NCBI GenBank assembly: GCA_037176885.1
Contig: JAWWNJ010000006.1
Span: 2,294,001 to 2,358,000, forward strand
Direction of reading: 5' to 3'
Length of the DNA: 64,000 bases
From: Favolaschia claudopus
Taxonomy: Eukaryota > Basidiomycota > Agaricomycetes > Agaricales > Mycenaceae
Positions 1 to 10,634 of this stretch are shown in pieces. The notes under the pieces are model-generated. The model worked only from the letters and a program-made list of their open reading frames with translations. It did no database searches and had not been told where the DNA came from. Position numbers and translations under genes: made by a program. Numbering within the stretch: position 1 is the first letter of the stretch; every line of letters starts with the position of its first letter.

Positions 1-3000
1 TTTCGTTGCAAGTCAGGCGACTACCCCTCAGCCTTCAAATGAACGCAGCGATGCTGGTGATGGAAGCGACGCAGCAAGCGAGGTTATCGAAGACGATGAA
101 AATAGCGGAGACAGTGACGACGGTGCTCAACGGAAGAGGTGGAACAAGTGTAGTTCAGAGGTTAGATTGCAGGTAAATGGCTGTCTTCTCTCGAAGCATC
201 GTACCAGCAGCACTTACTTGGGAAAAGTTTGAAATCACCGCAGATAACCTAGCCGTTGTCAAGATCTGGCAGAAGGGAGAGCATGAAGATGTCGACCAAA
301 GCCGATTGTGGCTCCTCATGTTTTCCCGCTTCCTCCGATTACAGATCATGGACAGAGCTCGACGTTTTGGTGCAAGGGCTACGGCAATTCAAAGGGGTGA
401 GTTTTCGTCTCAGTGGGATAGAGGGGCTAGTATTTATCTCTGGCTTTAGATCTTGTCGGACAATTCCTTCTCCCCAGCTCCTCGGGGGGTTCTGTACAAC
501 TTCCAGAGCATCGTATTCCTACCCAGAAGCAGGTCCGTGTCATGGTATCGACAAGCAAGCATAGAACTCGGTTGGCTCGGAACCCATTTCGTGCGACTTG
601 GTTAATGGTGAAACGCAATAGTCGGGACATGTATTAGTGAGGATCTCTATCTCTGTATAGGGTTTACACTTATGCCGTTCTTTGACACAGCTACAATCCT
701 CATGACTTCGAGGCTCCTGATCATAAATCAAAATTCACTGTCGCAATTACAGACAACTTCTCGCTTGACAGCACCATTCTTAACACTGCAGCCCCCAACG
801 GCACACTCTTCATGGATTCGACACATCGCCTGCATAACGAGAACCGCGCAGCGACAACCGTACTCTGCACAGCAAATGAAGGGAAACATGTCATGCCTGG
901 TGAGTGCGCTGCACGGACAAATGAAAGTGTATAACTAAGAAAGTAGGCGCATACCTCATCTCTGCTAACATTCAAGCATCAACTATCAAGGACTGGTTCG
1001 TCGAAACGATTCGTAAGATAGAAGCCCGTGCACAGGAAGTTGCGGCCGGTAAATGTCGCATTGTCATTTCGCAAGTTCTGACCTGGCTAACGGTCCATAT
1101 CAGACAAGTCCAGGATTCATCACAGGGACCCCGCTGCAACCGATCGTCTCTATGCACGGTGCCAGCGCATTGCAGCAAATGGCAAGTTCGACTTCACAAA
1201 CATCAATATCGATAAATCTCGATCGGAGTACAACGGCATAGTAGAAGGTAGCATGTCCCTTGAGTTCCCAGCCATTTCAGTGTCTAACAAGTCGTCTTCA
1301 AGCCCTCCTTGAGCTGGGGATAACAAACTACTACATCCGCCTTTGCCAGTTTCATGTCATCTTTGCCATTCTTCGATTCGACTTCGACAACGGAGACCAG
1401 GGCCTTGGCTTCACTATTCCGGTGACTATGAAAGCTCAAATCCTTATCCTCTTTCGCGCGCTACAGCGCTGTCGTTCTATGGATCAATGGGAAGATGCCA
1501 AGCGCACCTTCCATGCCGGGCTCGTGGATCTTCTCGGAGAAACTGATCAAGACACTTTGACAAAAGCTGCTGCAGCGGAGCGGATCGCCACCTTACATTT
1601 GGAGGAGGAGGAGGAAGAGTCGTCGTCGTCGGAGGATGAATCGCCCCAACCAAAGGCTAGGGCTCGTTCGAAGCGTGTTCCTCAACCCAACACAAAGAAA
1701 GCAAAGAATGCGGGGAAACCAGTACTTCAGGTGGTCCAAGAGTACTTCGACCAGAACTGGTTCGTTGAGCCGTGGATCAGTGGGTCCTCAGTGGTATCAT
1801 CTGGTCTACCGCTTACATCTTCTCAGAGCTTTTCACGGATATAGGAATGCCTCCTGGTCAGAGTCGAGACGATACTTGGAACACCAACAACTGGGCCGAA
1901 ACTGCATTCAAACAATTCAATGCAGTCTTCCTGGACAACAAGCACAATAAACGGTATGTCGAGCTGTCGCAGATTGACGTTTCATCGTGTCTTAAGCCTC
2001 TGCAGTATCGACCAACTCGCCTCCATTATACTTAACCATCATCTCCCATACTTCCGTTTCTTCCCAACTCCAGACCGTGGTCCGTCGAAGGCTTTCTTAC
2101 AGCTCAATCATGACGCAAACAAGCTATGGGAGACGGAAATGGTTACTCCGTCGGCAGTTCCGGACACGTTCATGGTTAGACGAGTCGAGTATGTATTTTT
2201 GTCTCATCTCTGCCGTGCATACTGACACTTAGTCTTAGGAAAGATGGCCCCGTTCAACACACAGTGGTGCTCATGCCGCTGTCTTGCACCTGCAGTGACT
2301 ACAAGTACACGGGAAAGGCTTGCGTTGACATCGTCGCTGCACGCATATATAGGAAAGCCGGACCAAACTCGAACTGGAAAGGTGGGCTTGTTTCCTGCTG
2401 AGCACTTCTAGCGCGCGCTGAAGCTGTGTTGTCCGGCAGTGGTAGAGGCTGAGACAGAGAAGCCGACGAAACGACGAGCTGCCCCAAAGGCGAAGTCGAA
2501 GAAGACACAGACCAAGGGGAAGTCAAAGTCGAAGTCAAATTCAAAATGGGGAAAGGAGCTAGGCGACCGTCACGTAGGCAAACTCCCGAACGACCAAACC
2601 ATCGATGCAGAATTGGACAATGTCTTCTCCAAGTTGCGGCAACATGAAGAGAATGAGAAGGAGGATGAAGTCGAGCCGTACTTCGGTGAATATCGTGGTA
2701 CGTGTGTATCTCGTCCCGTACACCGGCAGGCTCATTGACTCCTTCCTCTGCAGTTTCTTCGGGGCGACCTGCGAACGCTAAGCCACTGCGGCCCTGGCGA
2801 AGGAAGCTCCGGAACATTGCACCAGGGACGTATGGATACAGCCCACGCTTCATAAAGAAGAGAGGGCCTGCCAAGCGGGTGCGGATCCATCGTAACAGTC
2901 TGCTGTATTTCTCCGATCGCAGGGACTTGGCTCGTCGAGCCGCACGGGCAGAAAGACTTCGTCGGCTATATGTTCCTCGCCCATCCTCATCTCCGTCTGT

Positions 3001-6000
3001 ACCTCCACCTCCACCTCCTCCTCTGTCTGCACCCCCGCCTTTGTCTCTACCCCCAATTGCACCTCGAGACTCTGACAGATTTTTGAATGCGGAGGATGCC
3101 TCCATCACGACTCTCCAAAATACGGCGCTATGGTTTCACCCCCGATATAAACTTCGGCTTGATGAGATGGGGGTTTTTGTTACGCTCATGAATAGTTGTG
3201 CAATAGCTGTTGAGCGAGGCATTATCTTCCTCGCAGGACCACCGGAGCTAGGATTCCGCAGGCACCTGCATGCGATTGATTGGATGCAGCCACTCTCTGT
3301 TCAGCAGGTGTGTAGTATCCCTGTGTGCCTCTCCGTCAATTGTATCTCATTTGTGTTAAGCTGAGACAGGCTAACGCTCACATGCTGGCAGACTTGGTCG
3401 AGAGTCGTCATCAGCAGACGGTGAACCGCATTGTATACTTTGAGTGCCGTGCCGACCACTGGACTATGTTTCACCATGCCTTGAGAACCGATCCACCCAC
3501 GCTGACATGGCATAACTCGCTTAGCATTCCCGAAGACAACAGCCTGTTATTGGACATCCGAGACCAACGACTCCTCCATCAATTCTTCCTTCCGAACCGG
3601 CCAAAGGCATCACCTGTGAGTTCCACTGAATCTCGAAGGCAATAGAGTTGTATCTCATTCCCAATAGGCAGCTCTTGGTCCTCGGTACGGAGTACCCACA
3701 TATCATGGGCTACAGAAAGACGACTTTACTTGTGGGTTTTGGGCGGTGCTCATCGGCTTCTCAGCTCTGCTGGACTTCGACCCATGTGGTATCGTCATTG
3801 GGGCTCATTACTTGAAGACCCTTCTGCGTCCACTTTATTCGAGCTTCCTTAGAGATGAGACCGGTGTTGTCGCTTCGCTGCTGCGGGACACTTTCCGAGT
3901 CTTCAAACCGAGGGTGGATCTACAACACCTTCCAGCTACATCTGTCGTAAGTCCTGATTCAATAAGTAGCATCAGAAAAACAGTTGCTGAGACGGCGGAG
4001 CAGATCTGTCCCCGACCACATCAATATGAGCGTGCTGCTCCTGCTAGTAGCCTTCGGGATCCTGCTACAATCTGGACCCTCTTGCTGCCCGAAGCTCACG
4101 ATGTCGCACTTGACCCACACTACAGTGATCTCCTCACTCGCATCGATGCTGGCGATGAGCATTGGCACATAGTAGGAGATATCTCTATACCCCCATCCCG
4201 CCTGAAAATGCTCATCGAGCCCGAATGGACTTCCGAATTTGTCATAGACGGATACCTCGAGCTGTTGATTCAAGATCTGTCCGACGACGTGACTCTCGAC
4301 AGATCTGTGGGTCTACCTTTCTTGATACCAGACACATATTTCCGCAGTCAGCTCGTTGACCCCAAAGTCAAACGCAATCCTCGCGGCATTCCTCCCCCGG
4401 CCAGATCAAACCCTCGATTGGGCCAGCGCAAACGGTGGTTTGAGGACGTGAGTACCTGAGGTCTTCCTCGAAAGTAGCTACGCTAACTGTTAGGATACAT
4501 AGGTCAACATATTTGATCTAGAGCTGATGATAGCTCCCATTTTCTGGAGGAATCATTGGCTATTAGCCGTTGTTTTCTTCAAAGAAAAGCGAATTCGTAT
4601 ATACGACAGTTGGACCACTCGTAGCGCTCAGCGTGGCAGCGCAGTTTATGGTCGATTATACGAGGTGTTACTCTGGGAGCACAAGCAGCTTTTCGGAGGT
4701 GAGAGCCTCCCTGCCGATTGGGAAGGTGCCGACACAGCGATGACTACGGTGAGTTATACATGGTTGGTTGATCTGGATTGAAGCCAAAATTCTCTTAGAT
4801 TCTGGTCGCAGTCCCGAGACAAGTCAATACCTACGACTGTGGTATCTACACTCTTGCGTTCGCACAGGCCATGGTGCAGGGGGTGGATCCAGCTCTCATG
4901 GTATTCACTCCCACATCTGCAGCGCGAGGCCGTAAGGTGATTGCGAATCGACTGTGTCGGGCGATACATGACGATGCTCGGAATGCTGCCGCTTTGGGAA
5001 TACAAGTAGAAGAAGCTCCGCAAACTTCGCAAGGCTCCAACACAAAATCGACACGTTCTCTTCCCGCACGGTCTGTTGGAGCATTGCCTTTACGTCCACA
5101 GATACTGATTCTATCGTTGATTTAGACCTGTGGGCCATGTCGTCTTTTTCCAGAATCCTAAGCGCTCAAACCAGTGGCTCCCAGCAAAAACGATCAGCCT
5201 CACGGAGGAGCATGCTACAATGGAATGGATGTGCGAGTTGCTCTGGCTTGAGGAGAATAAACGGCCGTGCGGTCAGTTTGTATGTTTAACGGAGGACTGG
5301 ACTCAATCAGCAAGGAAAATATATGAAGCAAGAGACGTGAGTCTGCAACGACTGGCTCGATTACAATTACTGATTAAATGTGCAGCTGGCAGAAATCCAG
5401 TGGCCCGCCTCTATGCTCGGTCACGCTCGGTATCCATCGTATGCGTCTCCGTCTGGCAGACTGCTCATCCTTGCCCTCACTGCGTACAAGGGCATGCTTG
5501 TGGACCAGTTCTTGTCTCGACAACCGGAGAGCACCCTGTTTGCGCAGATTAAAGGCGACTATGTTAACCGTGGACCCCCACGCATGACAGAGCTCTCGAG
5601 TGGAAGGGCGGTCGAGGTATCTTTTGAGCTAGTCTTATTTCCGTCTTTCAGTCTCTGGCGCGTCCCGCCACACGAAAGGCTCATCTTCGACCTCACCAAC
5701 GAGATTGTTGAGGAGGTTATCGATGGGGTCGAGGGGGAGGACAACCGCAAGGCACTCACACATGAGACCGAGGCAATCGCTGCTGTTTCCCTCTGTGTCG
5801 CATATGTGAGTCGTCTTACGGAACAGAGCGAGGAGAATGTCTATGCAGCGCTGAAGGAGGGAAGGGTCGAATGGGCGAAGACAGATTCTGAGGAGCTTAG
5901 AGACATTTATGGCGAGGCATGTGGAGGATGGCTCGAAGTTGAGCAGCTGAAAATTGCGGTACCTAACCTTCCTCCACCAATTCCTATAATTATACCGTAG
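1..6000 (+). CDS. MULE-like transposase with SWIM-like motif and tandem Ulp1-type protease modules (5' partial, many introns)
   Basis: This looks like a Mutator-like (MULE) DDE transposase gene, intact or domesticated, that runs in from the left edge. An acidic Ser/Asp-rich segment (about 1-170) precedes a basic DNA-binding-type stretch (about 510-630). The transposase core follows: LFMDSTHRL (first Asp at 815-817), NINIDKSRSEY (second Asp at 1211-1213), then a CQFHV motif near 1345. Next come an EYFDQNW/NNWAETAF region (1740-1950) and a SWIM-like cysteine motif (2285-2329). A Lys-rich linker (2440-2700) and a Pro-rich linker (3000-3060) lead into two C48-like modules (about 3100-3950 and 4200-5030) and an acidic C-terminal domain ending in IPIIIP-stop at 6000. 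Ten or more introns are needed. One example is 630-691, which joins NSRD to IYNPHDFEAPDH. Fusions of MULE transposases with Ulp1 proteases are known from plants. No terminal inverted repeat can be assessed because the 5' end is missing. Family confidence is high; exact exons are uncertain. Confidence 0.75.
3100..3950 (+). other. First C48-like (Ulp1-type) module with Asn at the Asp position
   Basis: This domain within the MULE-like gene has the order of a C48 cysteine protease fold. A WMQPLS segment precedes RIVYFECRADHW (His codon 3457-3459). WHNSL follows, with Asn codon 3514-3516 where Ulp1 enzymes have YDSL. A Gln appears in YHGLQKDDF, and the CGFWAV nucleophile-type Cys codon is 3731-3733. 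The set would be His-Asn-Gln-Cys. Whether it is catalytic or a binding pseudoprotease cannot be decided here. An intron lies between the Asn and the Cys (about 3616-3666). Confidence 0.6.
4200..5030 (+). other. Second, canonical Ulp1-type C48 protease module
   Basis: This domain shows the standard C48 order. EWTSEFVIDGYLELL resembles the Ulp1 entry helix. NHWLLAVVFF carries the His (4554-4556), IRIYDSW the Asp (4605-4607), RQVNTYDCG the oxyanion Gln (4820-4822) and the Cys (4838-4840), and a GIYTLAFAQAM helix follows. Members of this family cleave SUMO or other ubiquitin-like tails. Those carried by transposons have no settled substrate. An intron at about 4447-4501 separates EDV from NIFDLE. 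Confidence 0.75.
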
Positions 6001-6025
6001 AACTGAAATAGTTATATTTTCACTG

Positions 6026-7445
6026 TTACAACTCGAAGAAACTTTGATTATGTCTGTGCGTCTGTGCATCTATGATGTTGTAGAGGGTCAGAGTTCCTAC
6101 ATTCCTCTCTAACCAGGCAGTCCAGCATCGGCTACGACCGTCGACAAGAGCCACTTCAAAGAGGAGCAAGTCCAAAGAATGAAGTGGCGGTTGATCTGCT
6201 TCACTCCGAAGCAGTACAATCTCCTGAGCCTGAGCGGGATGAATGTTGACAAGCCTGAGATTACGAAGAGTAGCTAGGCTCTCTTCACCGCCCCCCATTG
6301 CTAACGCAGTCCAGTAATTGGAAGATAATAGTCCAGAGAAGTCGAGGCTGAGCGTCTCGAGAGCGGTAAATGGAGAGTAGAAGAAGCTGTCACAGGCATA
6401 AGGAAGGGCTTGAATGGTGAGACTCCGCAGGTGAGCTGCAATGAGGGGAGTATGAAGAGCAGCTATAAGCTCCGAAGGGTGGTCATCGCCGCTCAATGTA
6501 TTGGAGTGTTTGAGAGCGATAACGAGACTTGTGAAATTGGGAATGTCTAATGTGGACACAAATGGATACAGAATTGAAGGCGGGGTGTGGCTGAATGAGA
6601 GTGTAGTGAGGGATGGAAGCGAAATGACTGTGGTTGCTAGCTGAAAATCATTCAGAGACAGGCCCACAATTTCGCCGTGGAACCCGAGTCTCTGTAAACC
6701 TGGAGCGCTCTCAAGAGCCTGCTTCAGTTCCTCAATGTCTGGCTTGACCGAGCCAACGGGTCCCAAGAGAATCTCGGTCAGCCTAGTCCCTCTAGCTCCC
6801 GTGGGTAAAGGGGGCACGAACGAAGGAAAGTGAGAGAGCTGAAGGTGCCGTAGGAAAGGAAGGTTATAGGAGGTATGAAAAGCGGGCAGGTCCGTGTCCT
6901 CCAGAGTAGCGGTTTCAGAGACGCCGTGACGAATGATATCTGTCCAGTGGGGCTCCAGCAGAATGGTGAGGGTGTGTAGATTGGAGAAATCGAGAGAAGT
7001 GAGGAAATTGTGAATGTATTGTGCGTGAATGTATGGAACCTGAATGTGGAGTTTTCCGAGGCGGTTTGATATTGTAGTGACACTGTCAAGAAGAGAGACG
7101 AGGCCGAGATTGGCAGGGGAAACGTCTCTACTTCCGCCTGCAGCCTGGCAAATTGTGAAGCTCAGTGGGAGGGACCCCGAGCGATCAATCCATTTCGAGG
7201 CAACCAAGAGATCTGTCTCCACAGAGCGAGGACCAAATACCAGATTGGTCCACAGATGTGTGTGTCCAGCAACCTCTGTGCTCCAGAGCTTCGAAACCTG
7301 GAGCAAGGATGTCTTGGATGCTCGGGGGAGCTGCTCAAGGATCTCTTGTCGGGTTTCCCGAGGTAGAGACTCAAAGGTTGTGGGCTAAAATGAATCTCAA
7401 TGGTATTATTCATGCCTTCTTGAGAAAAGAAAGTACCGAATACAT
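6026..7445 (-). CDS. F-box-like protein, two exons with a three-codon first exon
   Basis: This is a predicted SCF substrate adaptor of the Agaricomycete F-box expansion. The proposed start is the ATG at 7445-7443. It encodes only M-Y-S before a roughly 60-bp intron that ends in TTTAG. Exon 2 then opens in frame with PTTFESLPRETRQEILEQL, followed by LLQVSKLWSTEVAGHTHLW, which is the LPxE...LW arrangement of these proteins. The remaining 400 or so residues are Leu-rich and LRR-like without clear repeats, ending SFFEL. The stop lies 25 bp from the stop of the convergent MULE-like gene. Substrate is unknown. The start is inferred, because exon 2 has no in-frame ATG ahead of the F-box. Confidence 0.7.
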
Positions 7446-7949
7446 GAGAGATTCTGAGCTCCGAGCGGGGAAGGGGCAGGCTAAGAACCTGTAGAAATCA
7501 CAGAGACAAATACTTCTCCGGCAGTGATCGAGACTCGAGACGCTTTGAGAATCGGTTGAAATTTTCAGGCTTGGCTGTTTGTTGAGGTGCCAGGATGCAA
7601 AGTTTGAGATCGGGGTATATCCTCAGGCATCCTGCCCCGCTTGAAGCATTCAAACGATAGAATTTCCATATTTGGCATAGTTGGTTCGCGGTGGAAAACA
7701 CTCACCACTGAGTTCAATTCCGCCACGGTCAAGGGAACTAGATTTTCTTAGATAGATATGCATCACATCTAACCTTTATAGAGGTTTGTAGCTGTGAGAA
7801 TTCGAGCTCCGTGAGTGTACAATTGAAGTTCGTGTGGAATCCCGTCCCTTGAATAGACATCAGAAATTGATAGAAGATGAAAGTGCTTCACAAATGATAG
7901 ATTCACCTCCTTGGAGAAATTCATCAAGTTCACGAGTGGAAAATAGACT
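7446..7949. other. Intergenic region, nothing recognised
   Basis: About 500 bp lie between the start of the minus-strand F-box gene and the 486-bp duplication. Only short ORFs without family features occur here. I see no RNA gene or clear repeat. Confidence 0.5.
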
Positions 7950-7953
7950 ATGA

Positions 7954-8880
7954 GAGGACCCAGAGAGTTTATGAAAGATCGTCCAAATAGCATGTGGCGG
8001 CCAAAAGAACACCGGAAGTTGCTTGATTTGGCAAGTCAAAGTGATGTATAGCCGGTGCTGAGGTAGGAATTGAACATAACGTCCCGCAAGTATTTTCTCT
8101 GGATTCTACTCGAAAAACGGGTCCTGGCAGTATATAACTTTGGAGGGTTTGCCCAGGTGGTTGGTGAGATCCATAAAGACCGGACAGAAAGCGCTTGATG
8201 GAAGGACAGAAAAAGATTGATGGCTGGACGTCAATGTGATGGCCAAGGGACACAAAACAAATTCCCTGTGGACAGAAATGACTTTCAAATAGGACAGTAT
8301 ATACACAGTGGACAGACAGTATATGTATTCAAAGGGGACAGCTATTTGTTGTGAGCTGGACGGAATAAATATAGCGAGCAGGCAAAGGGGTTTAAGGCGA
8401 CACTCATGCTTTGCTATATATGGATGCTCATGACGACTCAGAGGGCCCAGAGAGTGTATGAAGAATCACCCAACTGGCATGTAGCGGCCAAAGAACACCG
8501 GAAGTTGCTCGATTTGGCAAGTCGAGGTAATGTGTAGCCGGTGCTGAGCTAGGAATCGGGCATACCGTCCCGCAAGTAATTTTTCTGGATTCTACTCGAG
8601 AAATGGGTCCTGGTAGTATATAACATCAGAGGATTTGCCTAGGTGGTTGGTGAGATCCATAAAGACCGGACAGAAAGTGGTTGACGAAAGGACAGAAAAA
8701 GATTGATGGCTGGACACAAATAAGGTGGCGCGGGGACACAAAACAAATTGCTTGTGGACAAAAACGACTTTCGAGGTGGACAGTATATACACAGCGGACA
8801 GACAGCATATGTATTTGAGGGGGACAGCTATTTGTTTTGGGCCGGACGGAATAACTGCGGAAAGCGGGCAGGTGGGTTTT
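7954..8880. repeat. 486-bp direct tandem duplication
   Basis: Two diverged copies lie head to tail, about 7954-8400 and 8441-8880. Matching points are offset by 486-487 bp: 7954 with 8441, 8101 with 8587, 8182 with 8668. Each copy has a non-periodic 5' part of about 230 bp, including a shared GGATTCTACTCGA, and a 3' part made of 22-bp units. Identity looks around 80-85 percent by eye, so the duplication is not recent. No ORF is convincing, although a 66-residue antisense frame survives in both copies. Confidence 0.8.
8182..8379. repeat. 22-bp-periodic GGACAGAAA array, block 1
   Basis: GGAC-type heads start at 8182, 8204, 8226, 8248, 8270, 8292, 8314 (AGAC), 8336 and 8358. Every step is exactly 22 bp. 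The first 5-9 bases are conserved (GGACAGAAA consensus), while the other 13 or so bases differ from unit to unit. The block belongs to the 3' half of the first 486-bp duplicate. Confidence 0.85.
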
Positions 8881-9060
8881 GGTACAGTGACAAAAATGCA
8901 TTGTTGGGCGGACGAAAATAAGGGCTAAGCAAGGACACTAATGCTTCATTGGAAGGAGATTGCCGCTTATTTTGAGGGACAGAAATGCGAGAGCCAGGAC
9001 AGAAAAGGAATGTCGCCGGACATTAATAGTACACGCCAGGTCAGAGGGACAGTTCGCCTA
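8668..9060. repeat. 22-bp-periodic GGACAGAAA array, block 2, extended
   Basis: Heads occur at 8668, 8690, 8712, 8734, 8756, 8778, 8800, 8822, 8844, 8866 (GGGC), 8888 (TGAC) and 8910, all 22 bp apart. Less regular steps follow at 8933, 8955, 8977, 8997, 9018 and 9039/9047. The first nine units pair one to one with block 1, while the later units have no partner there. The array ends about 100 bp before the ATG of the next F-box gene, so it lies in that gene's upstream region. Confidence 0.85.
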
Positions 9061-9155
9061 GGGTACGCGAACCCTAACCCAACTATCCCACTGAATTCGG
9101 CTTGGTTCCGTTCTCCCAAGTCCCATGGCTAAGATCTCTCTCATCCACTTCCACC

Positions 9156-10577
9156 ATGTCGAAGCACGCGGCGCTCCGTGCAGAAATAATCCATCTCAGC
9201 TCTGCCATCCTGCAGCAGAAACAGCTGCTGGTCGAAATGCAAGACAACCTCCAGACGCTTCGGGAACAGCTACAATCAGCTGTTTACCCCGTCCTAACAC
9301 TCCCTACTGAAATCACCTCCGAGATATTTGGGCACTGTATGCCGGGAACGAATTTTCAGAATGTCATGAAAGTTATGGAGGCGCCGACTCTCTTCACGCA
9401 CGTCTGCAGAGCGTGGCGGCAAGTTGCGATCTGCACACCAATGTTGTGGACTAGGATTGAGGTCAGTGCGTTGCACTCATGGCCCGCCGCCAAAGCTTGG
9501 GTCGAGCGTGCGCGAAATCTACCCCTCCACCTCCGAGTTCGTGGTCTGGTGGATGACTTCGCCCTCGCCGATATACTTCGTCCGCATCTCGGTCACATAC
9601 GCAGGCTCGAGCTGCACATCGATATAAATGGCCTCCAGAAACTATCTTCGCTCGGCCATTGCATGGTGCAGCAGCTGCACATCTTGACTCCGACGGAGCC
9701 ACGGTGGTCCAACGAGGCGGGCCTTGACCGTATCAAGCTGTTTGACTCTGCGCCATTGCTGCAGTCGGTCTATATGCATGGGGCAGCTCCCTCCTGGGTA
9801 GTCCTTCCTTGGCAACAACTTTCCCGGTTCGAGGCGTCATACAACACTCTCGCTGAATGCATGACGATATTGCGTCTCATGTCTAGCCTGAGTGAATGTA
9901 CACTGTGGGTGCAATTCGCAGGGGAGGAGCCGAATCTAGGATTTCTCTCACACCCGCAATTGCAACATCTCACTCTGAAATCCTGGAAGATCGATGTGGA
10001 CGCTGGTGCCGATCTGCTCCTTCGACACCTCACCCTACCCGCTCTTCAGAGCCTCACTATCCGGGATGCCTCTTCCTCTCTCAACAAGAACGCCTTCCAT
10101 GCATTTCTACAGCGCTCGGCTCCCCCGCTGAAGACGCTCTTACTCTACCCGCAAGTACGCGGCGACCAGTCCGGCCTGGATCTCGTCCTTTCACCCCCTT
10201 TGACGTTACTCGAAATCACGGTGCTCACCCTTTCCAATCCCTCGCTCAGTTTTCTCACCGCTTTCTTCGAGTCCCTGCGGCGGCGGAGTGATTTCTTCCC
10301 GGAACTGCAAGAACTCACACTGGTGTGTCGTCGGTTGACGCAAGACCGAGATATTCCCTCTGCATCCGAAATCGTGAGCATGGCGGGCACCTCAATCACC
10401 TCCCGAGCGGATCTTGTGGGTTGTGCGCGGCTGCTGTCTTTCCGAGTCATAGCGAACGAGTCGAGGAGTTTTTACAAGGAGTCTATTTTCGGGTTTGGTC
10501 CAATGATGCTGTTTAACAAGCTCAAGGCGTCTGGGATGGAAATTCATTTGGGCACGGAGGCTTCCTCTGTTATGTGA
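9156..10577 (+). CDS. F-box-like protein with N-terminal coiled coil
   Basis: Single-exon frame of 473 residues. The start is the ATG at 9156; the frame is open upstream but has no earlier ATG. Residues 1-45 form a heptad-rich helix (LRAEIIHLSSAILQQKQL). PVLTLPTEITSEIFGHCM and VCRAWRQVAICTPMLW give the F-box-like core. Leu-rich LRR-like sequence then runs to the C-terminal signature GMEIHLGTE. This architecture recurs in the genes at 31797 and 60002. The expected role is recruiting substrates to an SCF ubiquitin ligase through Skp1; the target is unknown. Confidence 0.75.
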   Translation: MSKHAALRAEIIHLSSAILQQKQLLVEMQDNLQTLREQLQSAVYPVLTLPTEITSEIFGHCMPGTNFQNVMKVMEAPTLFTHVCRAWRQVAICTPMLWTRIEVSALHSWPAAKAWVERARNLPLHLRVRGLVDDFALADILRPHLGHIRRLELHIDINGLQKLSSLGHCMVQQLHILTPTEPRWSNEAGLDRIKLFDSAPLLQSVYMHGAAPSWVVLPWQQLSRFEASYNTLAECMTILRLMSSLSECTLWVQFAGEEPNLGFLSHPQLQHLTLKSWKIDVDAGADLLLRHLTLPALQSLTIRDASSSLNKNAFHAFLQRSAPPLKTLLLYPQVRGDQSGLDLVLSPPLTLLEITVLTLSNPSLSFLTAFFESLRRRSDFFPELQELTLVCRRLTQDRDIPSASEIVSMAGTSITSRADLVGCARLLSFRVIANESRSFYKESIFGFGPMMLFNKLKASGMEIHLGTEASSVM

Positions 10578-10634
10578 CTACATACAAGTACGTCGCGGCT
10601 TTACAGTTTAATCTTATTCAATCTTACCTCTAAG

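Noticed and set aside
1..6000. KDZ-type transposon (another Agaricomycete element that can carry Ulp1)
   Set aside because: The LFMDSTHRL...CQFHV core followed by a SWIM-like motif fits MULE transposases better than KDZ. The missing 5' end leaves some doubt.
7300..7345. Apparent frameshift in the F-box core of the 6026-7445 gene
   Set aside because: Recounting the C-run (CAGCTCCCCCGAG on the minus strand) keeps the frame open from LPRETRQEILEQL to LLQVSKLW.
8182..9060. CRISPR-like array (constant heads, variable spacers)
   Set aside because: Heads are only 5-9 bp, spacers about 13 bp, the context is eukaryotic, and no cas genes exist. It is better described as a phased short repeat.
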